This document shows, one piece after another, positions 1 through 8,778 of a DNA stretch of 64,000 bases (position 1 is the stretch's first letter; the number at the start of each line of letters is the position of its first letter). Location: contig NZ_CP045302.1 in NCBI RefSeq assembly GCF_009363155.1, forward strand, positions 1,673,001-1,737,000, read 5' to 3'. The translations under genes and the position numbers were made by a program. The stretch is from Azotobacter salinestris (GTDB lineage: Bacteria > Pseudomonadota > Gammaproteobacteria > Pseudomonadales > Pseudomonadaceae). The notes under the pieces are model-generated. The model was not told the origin of the DNA, did not search any database, and was given only the letters and a program-made list of their open reading frames with translations.

Positions 1-421
1 CGTCGCCGAAGAGCTCGGTCAGCAACGCCTCCTCATGGCGGATCACCGTGCGGCTCATGAAGACGATCAGCACCGGCAGCAGCAGCCAGGGCCAGAGGCT
101 GGCCAGGAGCAGGGCGATGCCGGCGTAGACCAGGGTATCGGCCAGGTAGATGGGGTTGCGCGAGAAGCGGAACGGCCCCTCCTCGAGCAGCTTCGCCGGC
201 GTGCCGTAGGGATTGACGGTGGTGCGCTGGCGGATCATCTGCAGCGCGCTCCAGAGCATCAGCACCAGGCCGGCGTCGATCAGGCCCCAGCCGGCCCAGT
301 AGGTCCAGTCGTTGGACGGCAGTGCTATCGGCAGCAGGGCATCCAGGCCCCAGGCGAGGCCGATGAAGAGCAGATAGATGAGCGGCGGCGGCAGGATGCG
401 GGGGATCGGGCGGCTGGACAT
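1..421 (-). CDS. Isoprenylcysteine/phospholipid methyltransferase-family membrane protein (partial, C-terminus off the window)
   Basis: The reading frame begins at an ATG complementary to 419-421 and stays open for 140 codons to the window edge, so the C-terminus is missing. The product is hydrophobic with at least three membrane segments. It carries the pattern typical of the isoprenylcysteine carboxyl methyltransferase/PEMT family: NPYGTPAKLLEEGPFRFSRNP followed by YLADT and, near the end, RHEEALL. Family members are SAM-dependent methyltransferases embedded in the inner membrane; the substrate of the small bacterial members is generally unknown. The gene lies 66 bp downstream of radA on the same strand. 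Family assignment is fairly safe; the substrate cannot be inferred. Confidence 0.75.
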   Translation of the reverse strand, partial: MSSRPIPRILPPPLIYLLFIGLAWGLDALLPIALPSNDWTYWAGWGLIDAGLVLMLWSALQMIRQRTTVNPYGTPAKLLEEGPFRFSRNPIYLADTLVYAGIALLLASLWPWLLLPVLIVFMSRTVIRHEEALLTELFGD

Positions 422-487
422 GGCGGCACTCCTTGGCGAAAAAGGCCGATTGTAGCGCCCGCCGCTGACGGAGCCGACGCCCGGCAC

Positions 488-1849
488 TCACTCGAACAGT
501 GCATCCAGCGCCTGCTCCAGGCGCGTCACCGCGACCACCGCCAGCCCGTCCGGGGCCTCCTTGGGCGTGTTGCCCCTGGGCACGATGGCGCGCTTGAAAC
601 CGTGCTTGGCAGCCTCCTTGAGGCGCTCCTGGCCGCTCGGCACCGGACGGATCTCGCCGGACAGGCCGATCTCGCCGAACACCAGGAGATCGTGGGGCAA
701 GGGCCGGTTGCGCAGGCTGGAGATCACCGCGGCGAGCAACGCCAGATCCGAGGCGGTCTCCAGCACCTTGACCCCGCCGACCACGTTGAGGAACACGTCC
801 TGGTCGTAGGTGGGAATGCCGCCGTGGCGGTGCAGCACGGCCAGCAGCATGGCCAGGCGGTTCTGGTCCAGGCCCAGGGTCACGCGCCGCGGGTTGGCCA
901 GGTGGCTGTTGTCGACCAGCGCCTGCACCTCGACCAGCATCGGCCGCGAACCCTCCCAGGTGGCCATCACCACGCTGCCGGGCACCGCCTCCTGGGCGCG
1001 GGTGAGGAAGATCGCCGAGGGGTTGGAGACCTCCTTCAGGCCCTTGTCGGTCATGCCGAACACACCCAGCTCGTTGACCGCGCCGAAACGGTTCTTCACC
1101 GCCCGCAAGAGGCGCAGGCGGCCGTCGGACTCGCCCTCGAAATACAGCACGGTGTCGACCATGTGCTCGAGCACCCGGGGGCCGGCCAGCGCGCCCTCCT
1201 TGGTGACGTGGCCGACCAGGAACACCGCGGTGCCGCTCTGCTTGGCGAAGCGCACCAAGAGCGCCGCGCTCTCGCGCACCTGGGCGACGCCGCCGGGCGC
1301 CGACTGCAGCTGCTCGGTGAAGATGGTCTGGATCGAGTCGATCACCATCACCTTGGGCTTTTCCAGGCGGGCGGTGGCGATGATCGCCTCGATGCAGGTC
1401 TCGGTCATCACCTTGAGCTTGTCCTGCGGCAGGTCCAGGCGGCGGGCACGCATCGCCACCTGCTGCTGGGACTCCTCGCCGGTGACGTAGAGCGCCGGGA
1501 AGCGTTCGGCGACGTTGCACAGGGTCTGCAGGAGGATGGTCGACTTGCCGATGCCGGGGTCGCCGCCGATCAGCACCACCGAGCCGTCCACCAGGCCGCC
1601 GCCGAGCACCCGGTCGAGCTCCTTCGAGGCAGTGGAGAAGCGCGGCACCTCCTCGACGCTGACCTCCGCCAGGGTCCTGACGTTGGCCTGCTGGCCGGCC
1701 CAGCCGCCGCGACCGTTCGGCGTCGCCGCGCCCTCCAGCAGGGTTTCCACCAGGGTGTTCCAGGCGCCGCACTCGCCGCACTGGCCGGCCCATTTGGGGA
1801 AGGTGGCGCCGCACTCGGTGCAGCCGTACATGCGCTTGGCCTTGGCCAT
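488..1849 (-). CDS. radA: DNA repair protein RadA
   Basis: The 453-residue product has the full RadA/Sms architecture. An N-terminal zinc finger uses C10, C13, C24 and C27. A RecA-like ATPase follows with Walker A GGDPGIGKST near residues 95-104, then the RadA-specific KNRFG motif near residue 260. The C-terminal half is a Lon-protease-like domain without proteolytic function in this family. RadA is a DnaB-like helicase that drives branch migration during recombination and repair in the cytoplasm. Length is normal for proteobacterial RadA. The start ATG sits directly before the zinc finger (MAKAKRMYGC). It is followed on the same strand by the partial methyltransferase gene. Confidence 0.97.
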   Translation of the reverse strand: MAKAKRMYGCTECGATFPKWAGQCGECGAWNTLVETLLEGAATPNGRGGWAGQQANVRTLAEVSVEEVPRFSTASKELDRVLGGGLVDGSVVLIGGDPGIGKSTILLQTLCNVAERFPALYVTGEESQQQVAMRARRLDLPQDKLKVMTETCIEAIIATARLEKPKVMVIDSIQTIFTEQLQSAPGGVAQVRESAALLVRFAKQSGTAVFLVGHVTKEGALAGPRVLEHMVDTVLYFEGESDGRLRLLRAVKNRFGAVNELGVFGMTDKGLKEVSNPSAIFLTRAQEAVPGSVVMATWEGSRPMLVEVQALVDNSHLANPRRVTLGLDQNRLAMLLAVLHRHGGIPTYDQDVFLNVVGGVKVLETASDLALLAAVISSLRNRPLPHDLLVFGEIGLSGEIRPVPSGQERLKEAAKHGFKRAIVPRGNTPKEAPDGLAVVAVTRLEQALDALFE

Positions 1850-1919
1850 GGGAACTCCGCTCCGGGAAAAGCCCGCATGATAGCGGCCGGGCGCAGGCCT
1901 GTGCGCGACGCTCGACGAG

Positions 1920-2177
1920 TCAGCTTCCGCTGTTGTCGAGTGCCTTTCGGAGCTGGCGGGCGATATCGTCCTTCATCACCACCCGCTCCTGCTTCAACGC
2001 TTGCAGCTGCAGGTCGTCCAGGTTCTCCGTACCGCCCTCGACACGGCAGATGCGCTTGTCCAGCGCCTCGTACTCCTCGACCAGGCGGGAAAAGTTGGGG
2101 CTCGTCTGCCGCAGACGCTGCAGCGTCTCGGTCTGGTCCGGGAAATCCTTGCTCAGGGGGTGGGGATCGACGTACAT
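1920..2177 (-). CDS. YdcH-family (DUF465) small protein
   Basis: An 85-residue, charged, helical protein of the YdcH/DUF465 family. It contains the family's typical run of LVEEYEALDKRICRVEGG followed by LKQERVVMKDDIARQLRKA. The predicted structure is a short antiparallel coiled coil. No biochemical function is established for the family. The start at 2177 is preceded by a clear purine-rich ribosome site (aggaggaacgcttc before ATG on the minus strand). It lies 70 bp upstream of radA on the same strand and could be cotranscribed with it. Confidence 0.85.
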   Translation of the reverse strand: MYVDPHPLSKDFPDQTETLQRLRQTSPNFSRLVEEYEALDKRICRVEGGTENLDDLQLQALKQERVVMKDDIARQLRKALDNSGS

Positions 2178-2248
2178 GAAGCGTTCCTCCTGTGGTGGCG
2201 GGGCCGGACCTCTTCACCTTAGCAGCCGGCAACCGCAGCTGCCGGCGC

Positions 2249-2782
2249 TCAGGGCGAGCGGATCTCCCCGCGCGCCAGGTTCTCCACCGTGTTGCCGAAC
2301 GCATCGCTGGCCGTCAGGTTGGCACCGCGCTCGCGCAGCGCCTCGAGCAGCTCCCGGCGCTGGAACAGCGCGGCGTACATGGCCGGGGTCTGGCCGGCGG
2401 CATTGCGCTGGTCCGGATCGCATTCGGTCGCCAGCAGGCGCCTGGCGATGCGCAGCTCGCCCTTGAAGATCGCCCCCATCAGCGCGGTGTTGCCATGCCG
2501 GTCCTGGCCACAGGCATCGGTGCCGGCGCCGGCGGCGAGCAGCTGCGCCACCGTCTCGATTCGCCCGTGATAGGCGGCCAGGATCAGCGCCGTGTGGCCC
2601 TATTCGTTGGCCATGCCGAGGTCGTAGCCGCGGAACAGCTCCCCGGCCTGCTTGAAGTTCTGCTCGCGACGGATCCTCTTCTGCTCGGTAATGTATTCAT
2701 CTGCCTCATAGAAAAGCTTTCCTGGCCCTGGCGAGGCTGTCGCTGCAAGCCGGGCGTGCCTGAAAGTCCGGATGACAGCCAA
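2249..2782 (-). pseudogene. Ankyrin-repeat protein, interrupted by an in-frame TAG
   Basis: Reading down the minus strand, one frame runs from about 2782 to an amber codon at 2600-2602 and continues in the same frame without a break to 2249. The downstream part is unmistakably ankyrin-like: GHTALILAAYHGR, then HGNTALMGAIFKGE, then AGQTPAMYAALFQ, then a capping repeat. The codon interrupted lies in LGMANE-stop-GHTALI, where ankyrin repeats usually carry a variable residue (a single change from TAC/TAT would create TAG). The upstream part (QKRIRREQNFKQAGELFRGYDL) looks shortened relative to a full first repeat, which suggests an internal deletion as well. A downstream ATG near 2551 could produce a truncated 100-residue repeat protein, but no good ribosome site is seen. 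Probably a recent pseudogene. Confidence 0.7.
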
Positions 2783-2831
2783 GGTGAAATCTGCTTTCGT
2801 GCCTCATCGAACCCTTCCGAGTCATTCGCCG

Positions 2832-3584
2832 ATGCCTGACACCCCATCGCCCTGCCACGCCTGCCAGACCGCCCCGGACTCCACTCCCGCCCTGAGCATG
2901 GCCTTCCAGCCGATCGTCGACCTGCCGAAGCGCCGCATCTTCGCCCACGAGGCACTGGTGCGCGGTGCCGACGGCAGCGGCGCGGGCAGCCTGCTGGCGC
3001 AGGTCGATGCGGAGAACCGCTACCGCTTCGACCAGCAGTGCCGGGTCAAGGCCGTGGAATGGGGAGCGGCCCTGGCCGTACCGGGATTCCTGTCGATCAA
3101 CTTCATGCCCAATGCCGTCTATCGCGCGGAAACCTGCCTCCGCGCCACCCTGGAAGCCGCGCGGCGCTGCCATTTCCCGCTGGAGCGGATCATCTTCGAG
3201 GTCACCGAGCAGGAACAGGAGCTCGACCTCGACCCCCTGATCGGCATCCTGCGCGCCTATCGCCAGCAGGGTTTTCGCACCGCCATCGACGACTTCGGCG
3301 CCGGCTACGCCGGGCTCAACCTGCTGGCCGACTTCCAGCCGGACCTGATCAAGCTGGACATGGCGCTGATTCGCGACATCGACCGCGACAGCGTGCGCCA
3401 GGTCCTGGTCGAGGGTCTGCTCGCGATCAGCCGGCGCCTGGGGATCACGGTGATCGCCGAGGGCGTGGAGACGCCGGGCGAACTCGAGGCCCTGCGCGGT
3501 CTGGGGATCGAGCTGTTCCAGGGCTACCTGTTCGCCAGACCGGCCTTCGAGGCCCTGCCGCCAGTCCGCTTTCCGGACGTCTGA
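2832..3584 (+). CDS. EAL-domain cyclic-di-GMP phosphodiesterase (stand-alone)
   Basis: About 250 residues, almost all one EAL domain. The signature glutamate motif appears as HEALVRG, followed by the substrate/metal motifs FEVTEQE, DDFGAGYAGLN and DLIKLD, and the C-terminal AEGVETPGE and FQGYLFARP segments. These are the residues expected in an active enzyme that hydrolyses c-di-GMP to pGpG. No GGDEF, PAS or membrane segment is attached; a short N-terminal CHAC cysteine pair precedes the domain and could be a regulatory or metal site. The start at 2832 is chosen because the domain begins soon after it; an in-frame ATG 60 bp upstream (2772) is the alternative. It is divergent from the broken ankyrin gene. 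Confidence 0.88.
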   Translation: MPDTPSPCHACQTAPDSTPALSMAFQPIVDLPKRRIFAHEALVRGADGSGAGSLLAQVDAENRYRFDQQCRVKAVEWGAALAVPGFLSINFMPNAVYRAETCLRATLEAARRCHFPLERIIFEVTEQEQELDLDPLIGILRAYRQQGFRTAIDDFGAGYAGLNLLADFQPDLIKLDMALIRDIDRDSVRQVLVEGLLAISRRLGITVIAEGVETPGELEALRGLGIELFQGYLFARPAFEALPPVRFPDV

Positions 3585-3683
3585 GGGACGCCGGCCGGGT
3601 TTTCAGCGACCGGCGCGCTGCGGGAAATAACCGATGACACGCCCTAGACTGCGAGCCAGGTCATCTCAACGAGGAGCGCTTGC

Positions 3684-4094
3684 ATGGGCATGCTCAGCGA
3701 ATTCAAGGCCTTCGCCGTCAAGGGCAACGTGGTCGACATGGCGGTGGGGATCATCATCGGCGCGGCCTTCGGCAAGATCGTCTCGTCCTTCGTCGGGGAC
3801 TTGATCATGCCGCCGCTCGGCCTGCTGATCGGCGGAGTGGACTTCTCCGACCTGGCCATCACCCTCAAGCAGGCCCGGGGCGATGCGCCCGCGGTGGTGC
3901 TGGCCTACGGCCGGTTCCTCCAGACGGTGATCGACTTTGTGATCATCGCCTTCGCCATCTTCATCGGCGTCAAGGCACTCAACAAGCTCAAGCGCAAGGA
4001 GGCGGCGGCGCCGAGCCTGCCGCCGGCACCGACCCGCGACCAGCAGCTGCTCGAGGAGATCCGCAACCTGCTCAAGGCGCAGAACCGCTCCTGA
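3684..4094 (+). CDS. mscL: Large-conductance mechanosensitive channel MscL
   Basis: The 136-residue product starts [22 protein letters not shown], the canonical MscL amphipathic N-terminus and pore-lining first transmembrane helix. A periplasmic loop follows, then a second helix (residues about 70-100, [20 protein letters not shown]) and a charged cytoplasmic tail ending in a helical bundle ([11 protein letters not shown]). It forms a homopentameric inner-membrane emergency valve opened by membrane tension under hypo-osmotic shock. A good ribosome site (gaggagcg) lies just upstream. Length is normal. It converges with the glutathione peroxidase gene with no spacing between the stop codons, so the two 3' ends abut. 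Confidence 0.97.
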   Translation: MGMLSEFKAFAVKGNVVDMAVGIIIGAAFGKIVSSFVGDLIMPPLGLLIGGVDFSDLAITLKQARGDAPAVVLAYGRFLQTVIDFVIIAFAIFIGVKALNKLKRKEAAAPSLPPAPTRDQQLLEEIRNLLKAQNRS

Positions 4095-4577
4095 TCAGCC
4101 GAGGGCCTTCTCGATCGCCTGCAGCAGCGCCGGGGCGTCCGGCGCGGTGCGCGGCGAGAAGCGCGCCAGCACGCGGCCGTCGCGGCCCACCAGGAACTTC
4201 TCGAAATTCCAGGTGATGTCGCCGGGGAACTCGGCGTCCTCCCCCGCCAGCAAGCGGTACAGGGGGTGGCGCTCGGGACCGTTGACCTCGAGCTTGGCCG
4301 CCAGGGGGAAGGTCACACCGTAATTGAGGGTGCAGAACTCGCGGATCTGCGCCTCATCGCCCGGCTCCTGAGCGGCGAACTGGTTGCACGGCAGGCCGAG
4401 CACGCTGAAACCACGGTCGCGGTACTGCAGCTGGAGCCTCTCCAGGCTCGCGTACTGAGGCGTCAGGCCGCATTTCGAGGCGACGTTGACCACCAGCACC
4501 ACCTTGTCGCGGAACTGCGCCAGCGGCAGGTCCTGGCTGTCCAGTCCGCGCAAGGCCAGATCATGGAACGCACTCAT
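4095..4577 (-). CDS. Glutathione peroxidase-family thiol peroxidase
   Basis: A 160-residue protein of the glutathione peroxidase fold. The peroxidatic residue is cysteine, not selenocysteine, at C36 in NVASKCGLTPQY. The other members of the catalytic set are visible: Q66 in PCNQF and W123-N124 in ITWNFEKF. C82 (FCTLNYGVTF) is in the position of the resolving cysteine of thioredoxin-dependent Gpx enzymes, so the physiological reductant may be thioredoxin rather than glutathione (inference). It reduces peroxides in the cytoplasm. No signal peptide is present. A 5' ATG is the only reasonable start. Confidence 0.93.
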   Translation of the reverse strand: MSAFHDLALRGLDSQDLPLAQFRDKVVLVVNVASKCGLTPQYASLERLQLQYRDRGFSVLGLPCNQFAAQEPGDEAQIREFCTLNYGVTFPLAAKLEVNGPERHPLYRLLAGEDAEFPGDITWNFEKFLVGRDGRVLARFSPRTAPDAPALLQAIEKALG

Positions 4578-4607
4578 CTCTCGACTCCCCTGCTTGCCAA
4601 GAGAAAA

Positions 4608-4623
4608 GGCGCCAAACGGCGCC
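4608..4623 (-). terminator. Intrinsic terminator downstream of slyD
   Basis: A six-base-pair stem (ggcgcc, 4608-4613 and 4618-4623) with a four-base loop. On the minus strand it is followed by a run of T (complement of 4601-4607). It lies 36 bp past the slyD stop and before the glutathione peroxidase gene on the same strand, so it separates the two. Confidence 0.7.
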
Positions 4624-4658
4624 CTTTCGAGGTGTCACGCACGGCCGGCGGGCCGGCT

Positions 4659-5144
4659 TCAGTGGTGGTGGCCACCCTCGCCATGGATATGGCCGTGGGC
4701 GATTTCCTCCGGATGGGCTTCGCGCACGCCGACCACCTTGACCTGGAAGTTCAGGCGCTGACCGGCCAGGGGGTGGTTGCCGTCGACGGTCACGTCGTCG
4801 CCTTCCAGGTGGCGGATGGTGACGATCTGCATGCCGCCGTCCGGCGCGGAGGCGTGGAACTGCATGCCCACCGCCAGCTCGTCGACGCCTTCGAACATGG
4901 CGCGGTTGAGGGTGGCGACCAGCTCGGGGCTGTACTCGCCGTAGGCCTCTTCCGGCTCGATGGAAACCTTCAGCTCGTCCCCGGCCTGCTTGCCTTCCAG
5001 CGCCTTCTCCAGGCCGACGATGATGTTTCCGGCCCCATGCAGATAGACCAGCGGCGCACCGCCGGCAGAACTGTCGATCACCTCACCGGCATCGTTGGTC
5101 AGGGTATAGTCGATGGAGACAGCCTTGTTGGCGGCGATCAGCAT
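4659..5144 (-). CDS. slyD: FKBP-type peptidyl-prolyl isomerase SlyD
   Basis: The 161-residue product has a two-domain SlyD layout. An FKBP fold (residues 1-70 and 125-150; VSIDYTLTNDAGEVIDSS, then LIVGLEKALEGKQAGD-like segment) is interrupted by the insert-in-flap chaperone domain (residues about 72-125, EPEEAYGEYSPELV). The C-terminus is histidine-rich (HGHIHGEGGHHH), the nickel-binding tail used by SlyD with the hydrogenase and urease maturation machineries. It is a cytoplasmic proline isomerase and holdase. The tail is shorter than in E. coli. The gene is followed by a good intrinsic terminator. Confidence 0.93.
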   Translation of the reverse strand: MLIAANKAVSIDYTLTNDAGEVIDSSAGGAPLVYLHGAGNIIVGLEKALEGKQAGDELKVSIEPEEAYGEYSPELVATLNRAMFEGVDELAVGMQFHASAPDGGMQIVTIRHLEGDDVTVDGNHPLAGQRLNFQVKVVGVREAHPEEIAHGHIHGEGGHHH

Positions 5145-5158
5145 GAGCGAACAACCTT

Positions 5159-5437
5159 TTGCAAAAGAAGAATGAAGTTCCCAGTGTAACCGTCACCTCG
5201 CGGGAAAGCGAACCGGGCGAGGACGAGCGGGCCGGGACGCCGCGCCTGACCGGCTTCCGCCAGGACGCGGACGGCCACTGGGTGGCGCTGCTGTCCTGCG
5301 GGCATACCCAGCATCTGCGTCACCAGCCGCCCTGGCAGAACCGCCCTTGGGTACTCAATCCGGAACATCGCCGGCGCCTCATCGGTCAACCCTTTTCCTG
5401 CGGCTGGTGCCGGAAGGAACGATCCCGGGAGGACTGA
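5159..5437 (+). CDS. DUF3565-domain protein
   Basis: About 92 residues. The core reads [29 protein letters not shown], then a second CxxC pair in FSCGWCRKE. This cysteine/histidine spacing (CGH...H...CGWC) is characteristic of DUF3565 and looks like a small zinc-binding fold; function is unknown. There is no ATG in frame before the domain, so the start must be a TTG (5159 is the first) or another rare codon; this is the least certain part. Its stop codon overlaps the ackA start (TGATG at 5435-5439), which implies translational coupling with ackA. It is divergent from slyD, with only 14 bp between them. Confidence 0.75.
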   Translation: MQKKNEVPSVTVTSRESEPGEDERAGTPRLTGFRQDADGHWVALLSCGHTQHLRHQPPWQNRPWVLNPEHRRRLIGQPFSCGWCRKERSRED

Positions 5438-6636
5438 TGGCCACACGCAACATACTGGTGCTCAACTGCGGCAGCTCGTCGCTCAAGTTCGCCCTGATCA
5501 GCCAGGCCCACGCCATGCCCCTGCTCGCCGGCCAGGCCGAGCGCCTGAACAGCCCGCAGGCGCTGCTGCACTGCTGGCAGGCCGCGAGCATCCGCCACCA
5601 GCGCGAGCTGCCCGGCGCCGACCACCGCGCCGCGCTCGAAGCGCTGTTGCCGCTGGTCGAGGAGGCCTGCGAGGGCCGCCTGCACGGCATCGGCCACCGG
5701 GTGGTGCACGGCGGCGAGCAATTCACCCAATCCTGTCTGATCGACGCGCGGGCGCTCGCGGCGATCCGCGCCATGGTGCCGCTGGCGCCGCTGCACAACC
5801 CGCAGAACCTGCTCGGCATCGAGACGGCCATGCAGCTGTTCCCCGGCCTGCCGCAGGTCGCGGTGTTCGATACCGCCTTCCACCAGAGCATGCCCGAGCA
5901 CGCCTTTCGCTACGCCATTCCGGACTACCTCTACCGCGAGCATGGCGTGCGCCGCTACGGCTTCCACGGCACCAGCCACCACTACGTCGGCCGGCGCGCC
6001 GCGGAGCTCGCCGGCCTGTCCCCCGGCGACAGCAGCTGGCTGAGCGCACACCTGGGCAACGGCTGCTCGACCTGCGCCATCGTCGACGGCCAGAGCCGCG
6101 ACACCAGCATGGGCCTGACCCCGCTGGAAGGCCTGGTTATGGGCACCCGCAGCGGCGACGTCGACCCCAACCTGTATGGCCACCTGGCCCGCGTGCTGGG
6201 CTGGAGCCTCGAGGAGATCGACCACCTGCTGAACAGCGAGAGCGGCCTGCTCGGCCTGTCCGGGCTTTCCAACGACATGCGCAGCCTGGAGCAGGCGCGT
6301 GCCCGGGGCCACCGCCCGGCGACCCTGGCCATCGAGGTGTTCTGCTACCGCCTGGCCAAATCGCTGGCCGCGCTGTCCTGCGCCCTGCCGCGCCTGGACG
6401 GGGTGATCTTCACCGGCGGCATCGGCGAGAACTCGCCGCTGGTGCGCGCCAGGACCGTCGGCCATCTGGGGCTGCTCGGCCTGGCGGTCGACAAGGCCGC
6501 GAACGCCCGCTGCGTCGGCGGCGTCAGCGGCGCGATCAACGCCCCCGGCCATCCGCGCCTGCTGGTGATCCCCACCAGCGAGGAGCGGCAGATTGCCCTG
6601 GACACCCTGGCGCTGCTCGACTCCCCCACTTCCTGA
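5437..6636 (+). CDS. ackA: Acetate kinase
   Basis: The product (399 residues) begins [20 protein letters not shown], the conserved acetate-kinase N-terminus with the phosphate-binding NCGSSS. It also contains [39 protein letters not shown] and FTGGIGENS, the usual active-site and nucleotide-site segments. It interconverts acetate + ATP and acetyl phosphate + ADP. The ATG at 5437 overlaps the stop of the DUF3565 gene and has a strong ribosome site (cgggagga). pta follows after 13 bp, so the two form the classical ackA-pta operon. Length is normal. Confidence 0.97.
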   Translation: MATRNILVLNCGSSSLKFALISQAHAMPLLAGQAERLNSPQALLHCWQAASIRHQRELPGADHRAALEALLPLVEEACEGRLHGIGHRVVHGGEQFTQSCLIDARALAAIRAMVPLAPLHNPQNLLGIETAMQLFPGLPQVAVFDTAFHQSMPEHAFRYAIPDYLYREHGVRRYGFHGTSHHYVGRRAAELAGLSPGDSSWLSAHLGNGCSTCAIVDGQSRDTSMGLTPLEGLVMGTRSGDVDPNLYGHLARVLGWSLEEIDHLLNSESGLLGLSGLSNDMRSLEQARARGHRPATLAIEVFCYRLAKSLAALSCALPRLDGVIFTGGIGENSPLVRARTVGHLGLLGLAVDKAANARCVGGVSGAINAPGHPRLLVIPTSEERQIALDTLALLDSPTS

Positions 6637-6649
6637 CAAGGACAGCCCC

Positions 6650-8725
6650 ATGCAGACCTTCCTGATCGCCCCCAGCGGCTACGGCGTCGGCCTCACCTCG
6701 GCCAGCCTCGGCCTGGTCCGCGCCCTGGAGCGGCGCGGCCTGAAAGTCGCCTTCTTCAAGCCGGTCGCCCAGCCGCACCCCGGCGATAGCGGTCCGGAGC
6801 GCTCCACCGCGTTGATCGCCCGCACCCACCATCTGAACCCGCCGCAGCCTCTATCGCTGGCCCAGGTGGAGCGGCGCCTCGGCGACGGCCAGTTGGATGA
6901 GTTGCTGGAGGACATCGTCGGTCGTCTGCAGCAGCTCGAGAACGGCCACGACGTGCTGATCGTCGAGGGCCTGGTGCCGAGCCCACAGGTCGGCTACGCC
7001 ATACGCCTCAACGGGCATCTGGCACGCAGCCTGAACGCCGACGTCGTCCTGGTCTCCACGCCGGCCGAGGAAAGCCTCGAAGAGCTGCGCGACCGCCTGG
7101 AGATCCAGGCCCGCCTGCTCGGCGCCGGCCAGGACACGCCAGTCGCCGGGGCGATCCTCAACAAGGTGCGCCCCGGGCCTTTGGCCGAGCGCCTGTGCCA
7201 GCCCGAACCGCTCGGCAAGACCCTGCGCCTGCTCGGCTGCGTGCCCTGGCACGACACGCTGAACACCCCGCGCACCAGCGACATCGCCGACCTGCTCGGC
7301 GCGCGCCTGCTCAACCCCGGCGACTACCGCCAGCGCCGGGTACAGCACAGCCTGCTGTGCGCCGCCGCCGCGCCGAGCCTGCTGCCGCGCTTCAGGCCGG
7401 GCACCCTGTTGCTGGTGCCCGGCGACCGCCACGACGTGATCCTCGCCGCTGGCCTGGCCAGCCGCAACGGCATGGCGCTGGCCGGGCTGCTGCTGTGCGG
7501 CGAACTGCCCGCCGATGAGCGGGTGCTCGAGCTGTGCCGCCTGGCCATGGCCGACGGCCTGCCGGTGCTCGCCGTGGAGCGCGCCCCCGAGGAAACCCTG
7601 CACGAACTGGAGCGGCTGAACCGGGAGATCCCCCTCGACGACCAGGAGCGCGCCGAACGGATCAGCGACTACGTGGCCAGTCACCTCGACCACGCCTGGT
7701 TCGCCCGGCGCTGCGGCACGCCCCGCGAGCCGCGCCTGTCGCCGCCGGCGTTCCGCTACCAGCTGGTCAGGCGGGCCAGGGCGGCGAACCGGCGCATCGT
7801 CCTGCCGGAAGGCAGCGAGCCGCGCACCGTGCAGGCCGCGGCAATCTGCCAGCAGCGCGGCATCGCCCGCTGCGTGCTGCTGGCCAGACCCGAGGAGGTG
7901 CAGACGGTGGCCCGGGCGCAAGGTATCGAATTGCCCGCCGGCCTGGAGATCGTCGATCCCGAGCGGGTCCGCGAGCGCTATGTCGAGCCGATGGTCGAGC
8001 GGCGCCGGCACAAGGGCCTGAGCGCCCCGGCGGCACGCGCCCAGCTGGAGGACAACGTGGTGCTCGGCACCATGATGCTGGCCCTGGACGAGGTCGACGG
8101 GCTGGTTTCCGGCGCCGTGCACACCACCGCCAACACCATCCGCCCGGCCCTGCAGCTGATCAAGACCGCACCGGGCTGCCGTCTGGTGTCCTCGGTGTTC
8201 TTCATGCTGCTGCCCGACCAGGTGCTGGTCTACGGCGACTGCGCGGTGAATCCCGACCCGAGCGCCGAGGAGCTGGCCGACATCGCCCTGCAGAGCGCGG
8301 CCTCGGCCCAGGCCTTCGGTATCCCGCCGCGGGTGGCGATGATCAGCTATTCCACCGGTGCCTCCGGCGAGGGCGTCGACGTGGAGAAGGTCCGCGAGGC
8401 CACCCGCCTGGCCCGCCTGGCGCGCCCGGACCTGCCGATCGACGGCCCGCTGCAGTACGACGCCGCGGCGATCGCCGCGGTCGCCCGGCAGAAGGCCCCG
8501 GACAGCCCGGTGGCCGGCCGCGCCACGGTATTCGTGTTCCCCGACCTGAACACCGGCAACACCACCTACAAGGCGGTGCAGCGCAGCGCCAACTGCGTCA
8601 GCGTCGGCCCCATGCTGCAGGGCCTGCGCAAGCCGGTGAACGACCTTTCCCGCGGTGCGCTGGTCGACGACATCGTCTTCACCATCGCCCTCACCGCGAT
8701 CCAGGCCGAAACCGCCGCCGGCTGA
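6650..8725 (+). CDS. pta: Phosphate acetyltransferase (long form)
   Basis: A 691-residue, multidomain phosphotransacetylase. The N-terminal third is a P-loop/DethioBiotin-synthetase-like regulatory domain (residues about 1-220; SGYGVGLTSASLG in place of a strict Walker A). The middle is a DRTGG domain (about 225-350). The C-terminal 330 residues are the catalytic PTA domain with VLPEGSEPRTV, GAVHTTANTIRPALQ, SYSTGASGEG and FPDLNTGNTTYKAVQR. It converts acetyl-CoA + Pi to acetyl phosphate + CoA and works with ackA just upstream. The start at 6650 is preceded by aaggaca; an in-frame upstream ATG lies inside ackA and is less likely. Confidence 0.97.
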   Translation: MQTFLIAPSGYGVGLTSASLGLVRALERRGLKVAFFKPVAQPHPGDSGPERSTALIARTHHLNPPQPLSLAQVERRLGDGQLDELLEDIVGRLQQLENGHDVLIVEGLVPSPQVGYAIRLNGHLARSLNADVVLVSTPAEESLEELRDRLEIQARLLGAGQDTPVAGAILNKVRPGPLAERLCQPEPLGKTLRLLGCVPWHDTLNTPRTSDIADLLGARLLNPGDYRQRRVQHSLLCAAAAPSLLPRFRPGTLLLVPGDRHDVILAAGLASRNGMALAGLLLCGELPADERVLELCRLAMADGLPVLAVERAPEETLHELERLNREIPLDDQERAERISDYVASHLDHAWFARRCGTPREPRLSPPAFRYQLVRRARAANRRIVLPEGSEPRTVQAAAICQQRGIARCVLLARPEEVQTVARAQGIELPAGLEIVDPERVRERYVEPMVERRRHKGLSAPAARAQLEDNVVLGTMMLALDEVDGLVSGAVHTTANTIRPALQLIKTAPGCRLVSSVFFMLLPDQVLVYGDCAVNPDPSAEELADIALQSAASAQAFGIPPRVAMISYSTGASGEGVDVEKVREATRLARLARPDLPIDGPLQYDAAAIAAVARQKAPDSPVAGRATVFVFPDLNTGNTTYKAVQRSANCVSVGPMLQGLRKPVNDLSRGALVDDIVFTIALTAIQAETAAG

Positions 8726-8753
8726 AAACGAAGAAGCCCGGCATCGCCGGGCT
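8724..8753 (-). terminator. Intrinsic terminator between pta and the OmpA-like gene
   Basis: An eight-base-pair stem (8735-8742 agcccggc with 8746-8753 gccgggct) and a three-base loop. On the minus strand the stem is followed by a T-rich tail (tcttcgtttt), so it best terminates the OmpA-like gene, which ends at 8779. It may also slow transcription from pta. Confidence 0.7.
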
Positions 8754-8778
8754 CCCGTACTGCACAAAGCTTCTCGGC

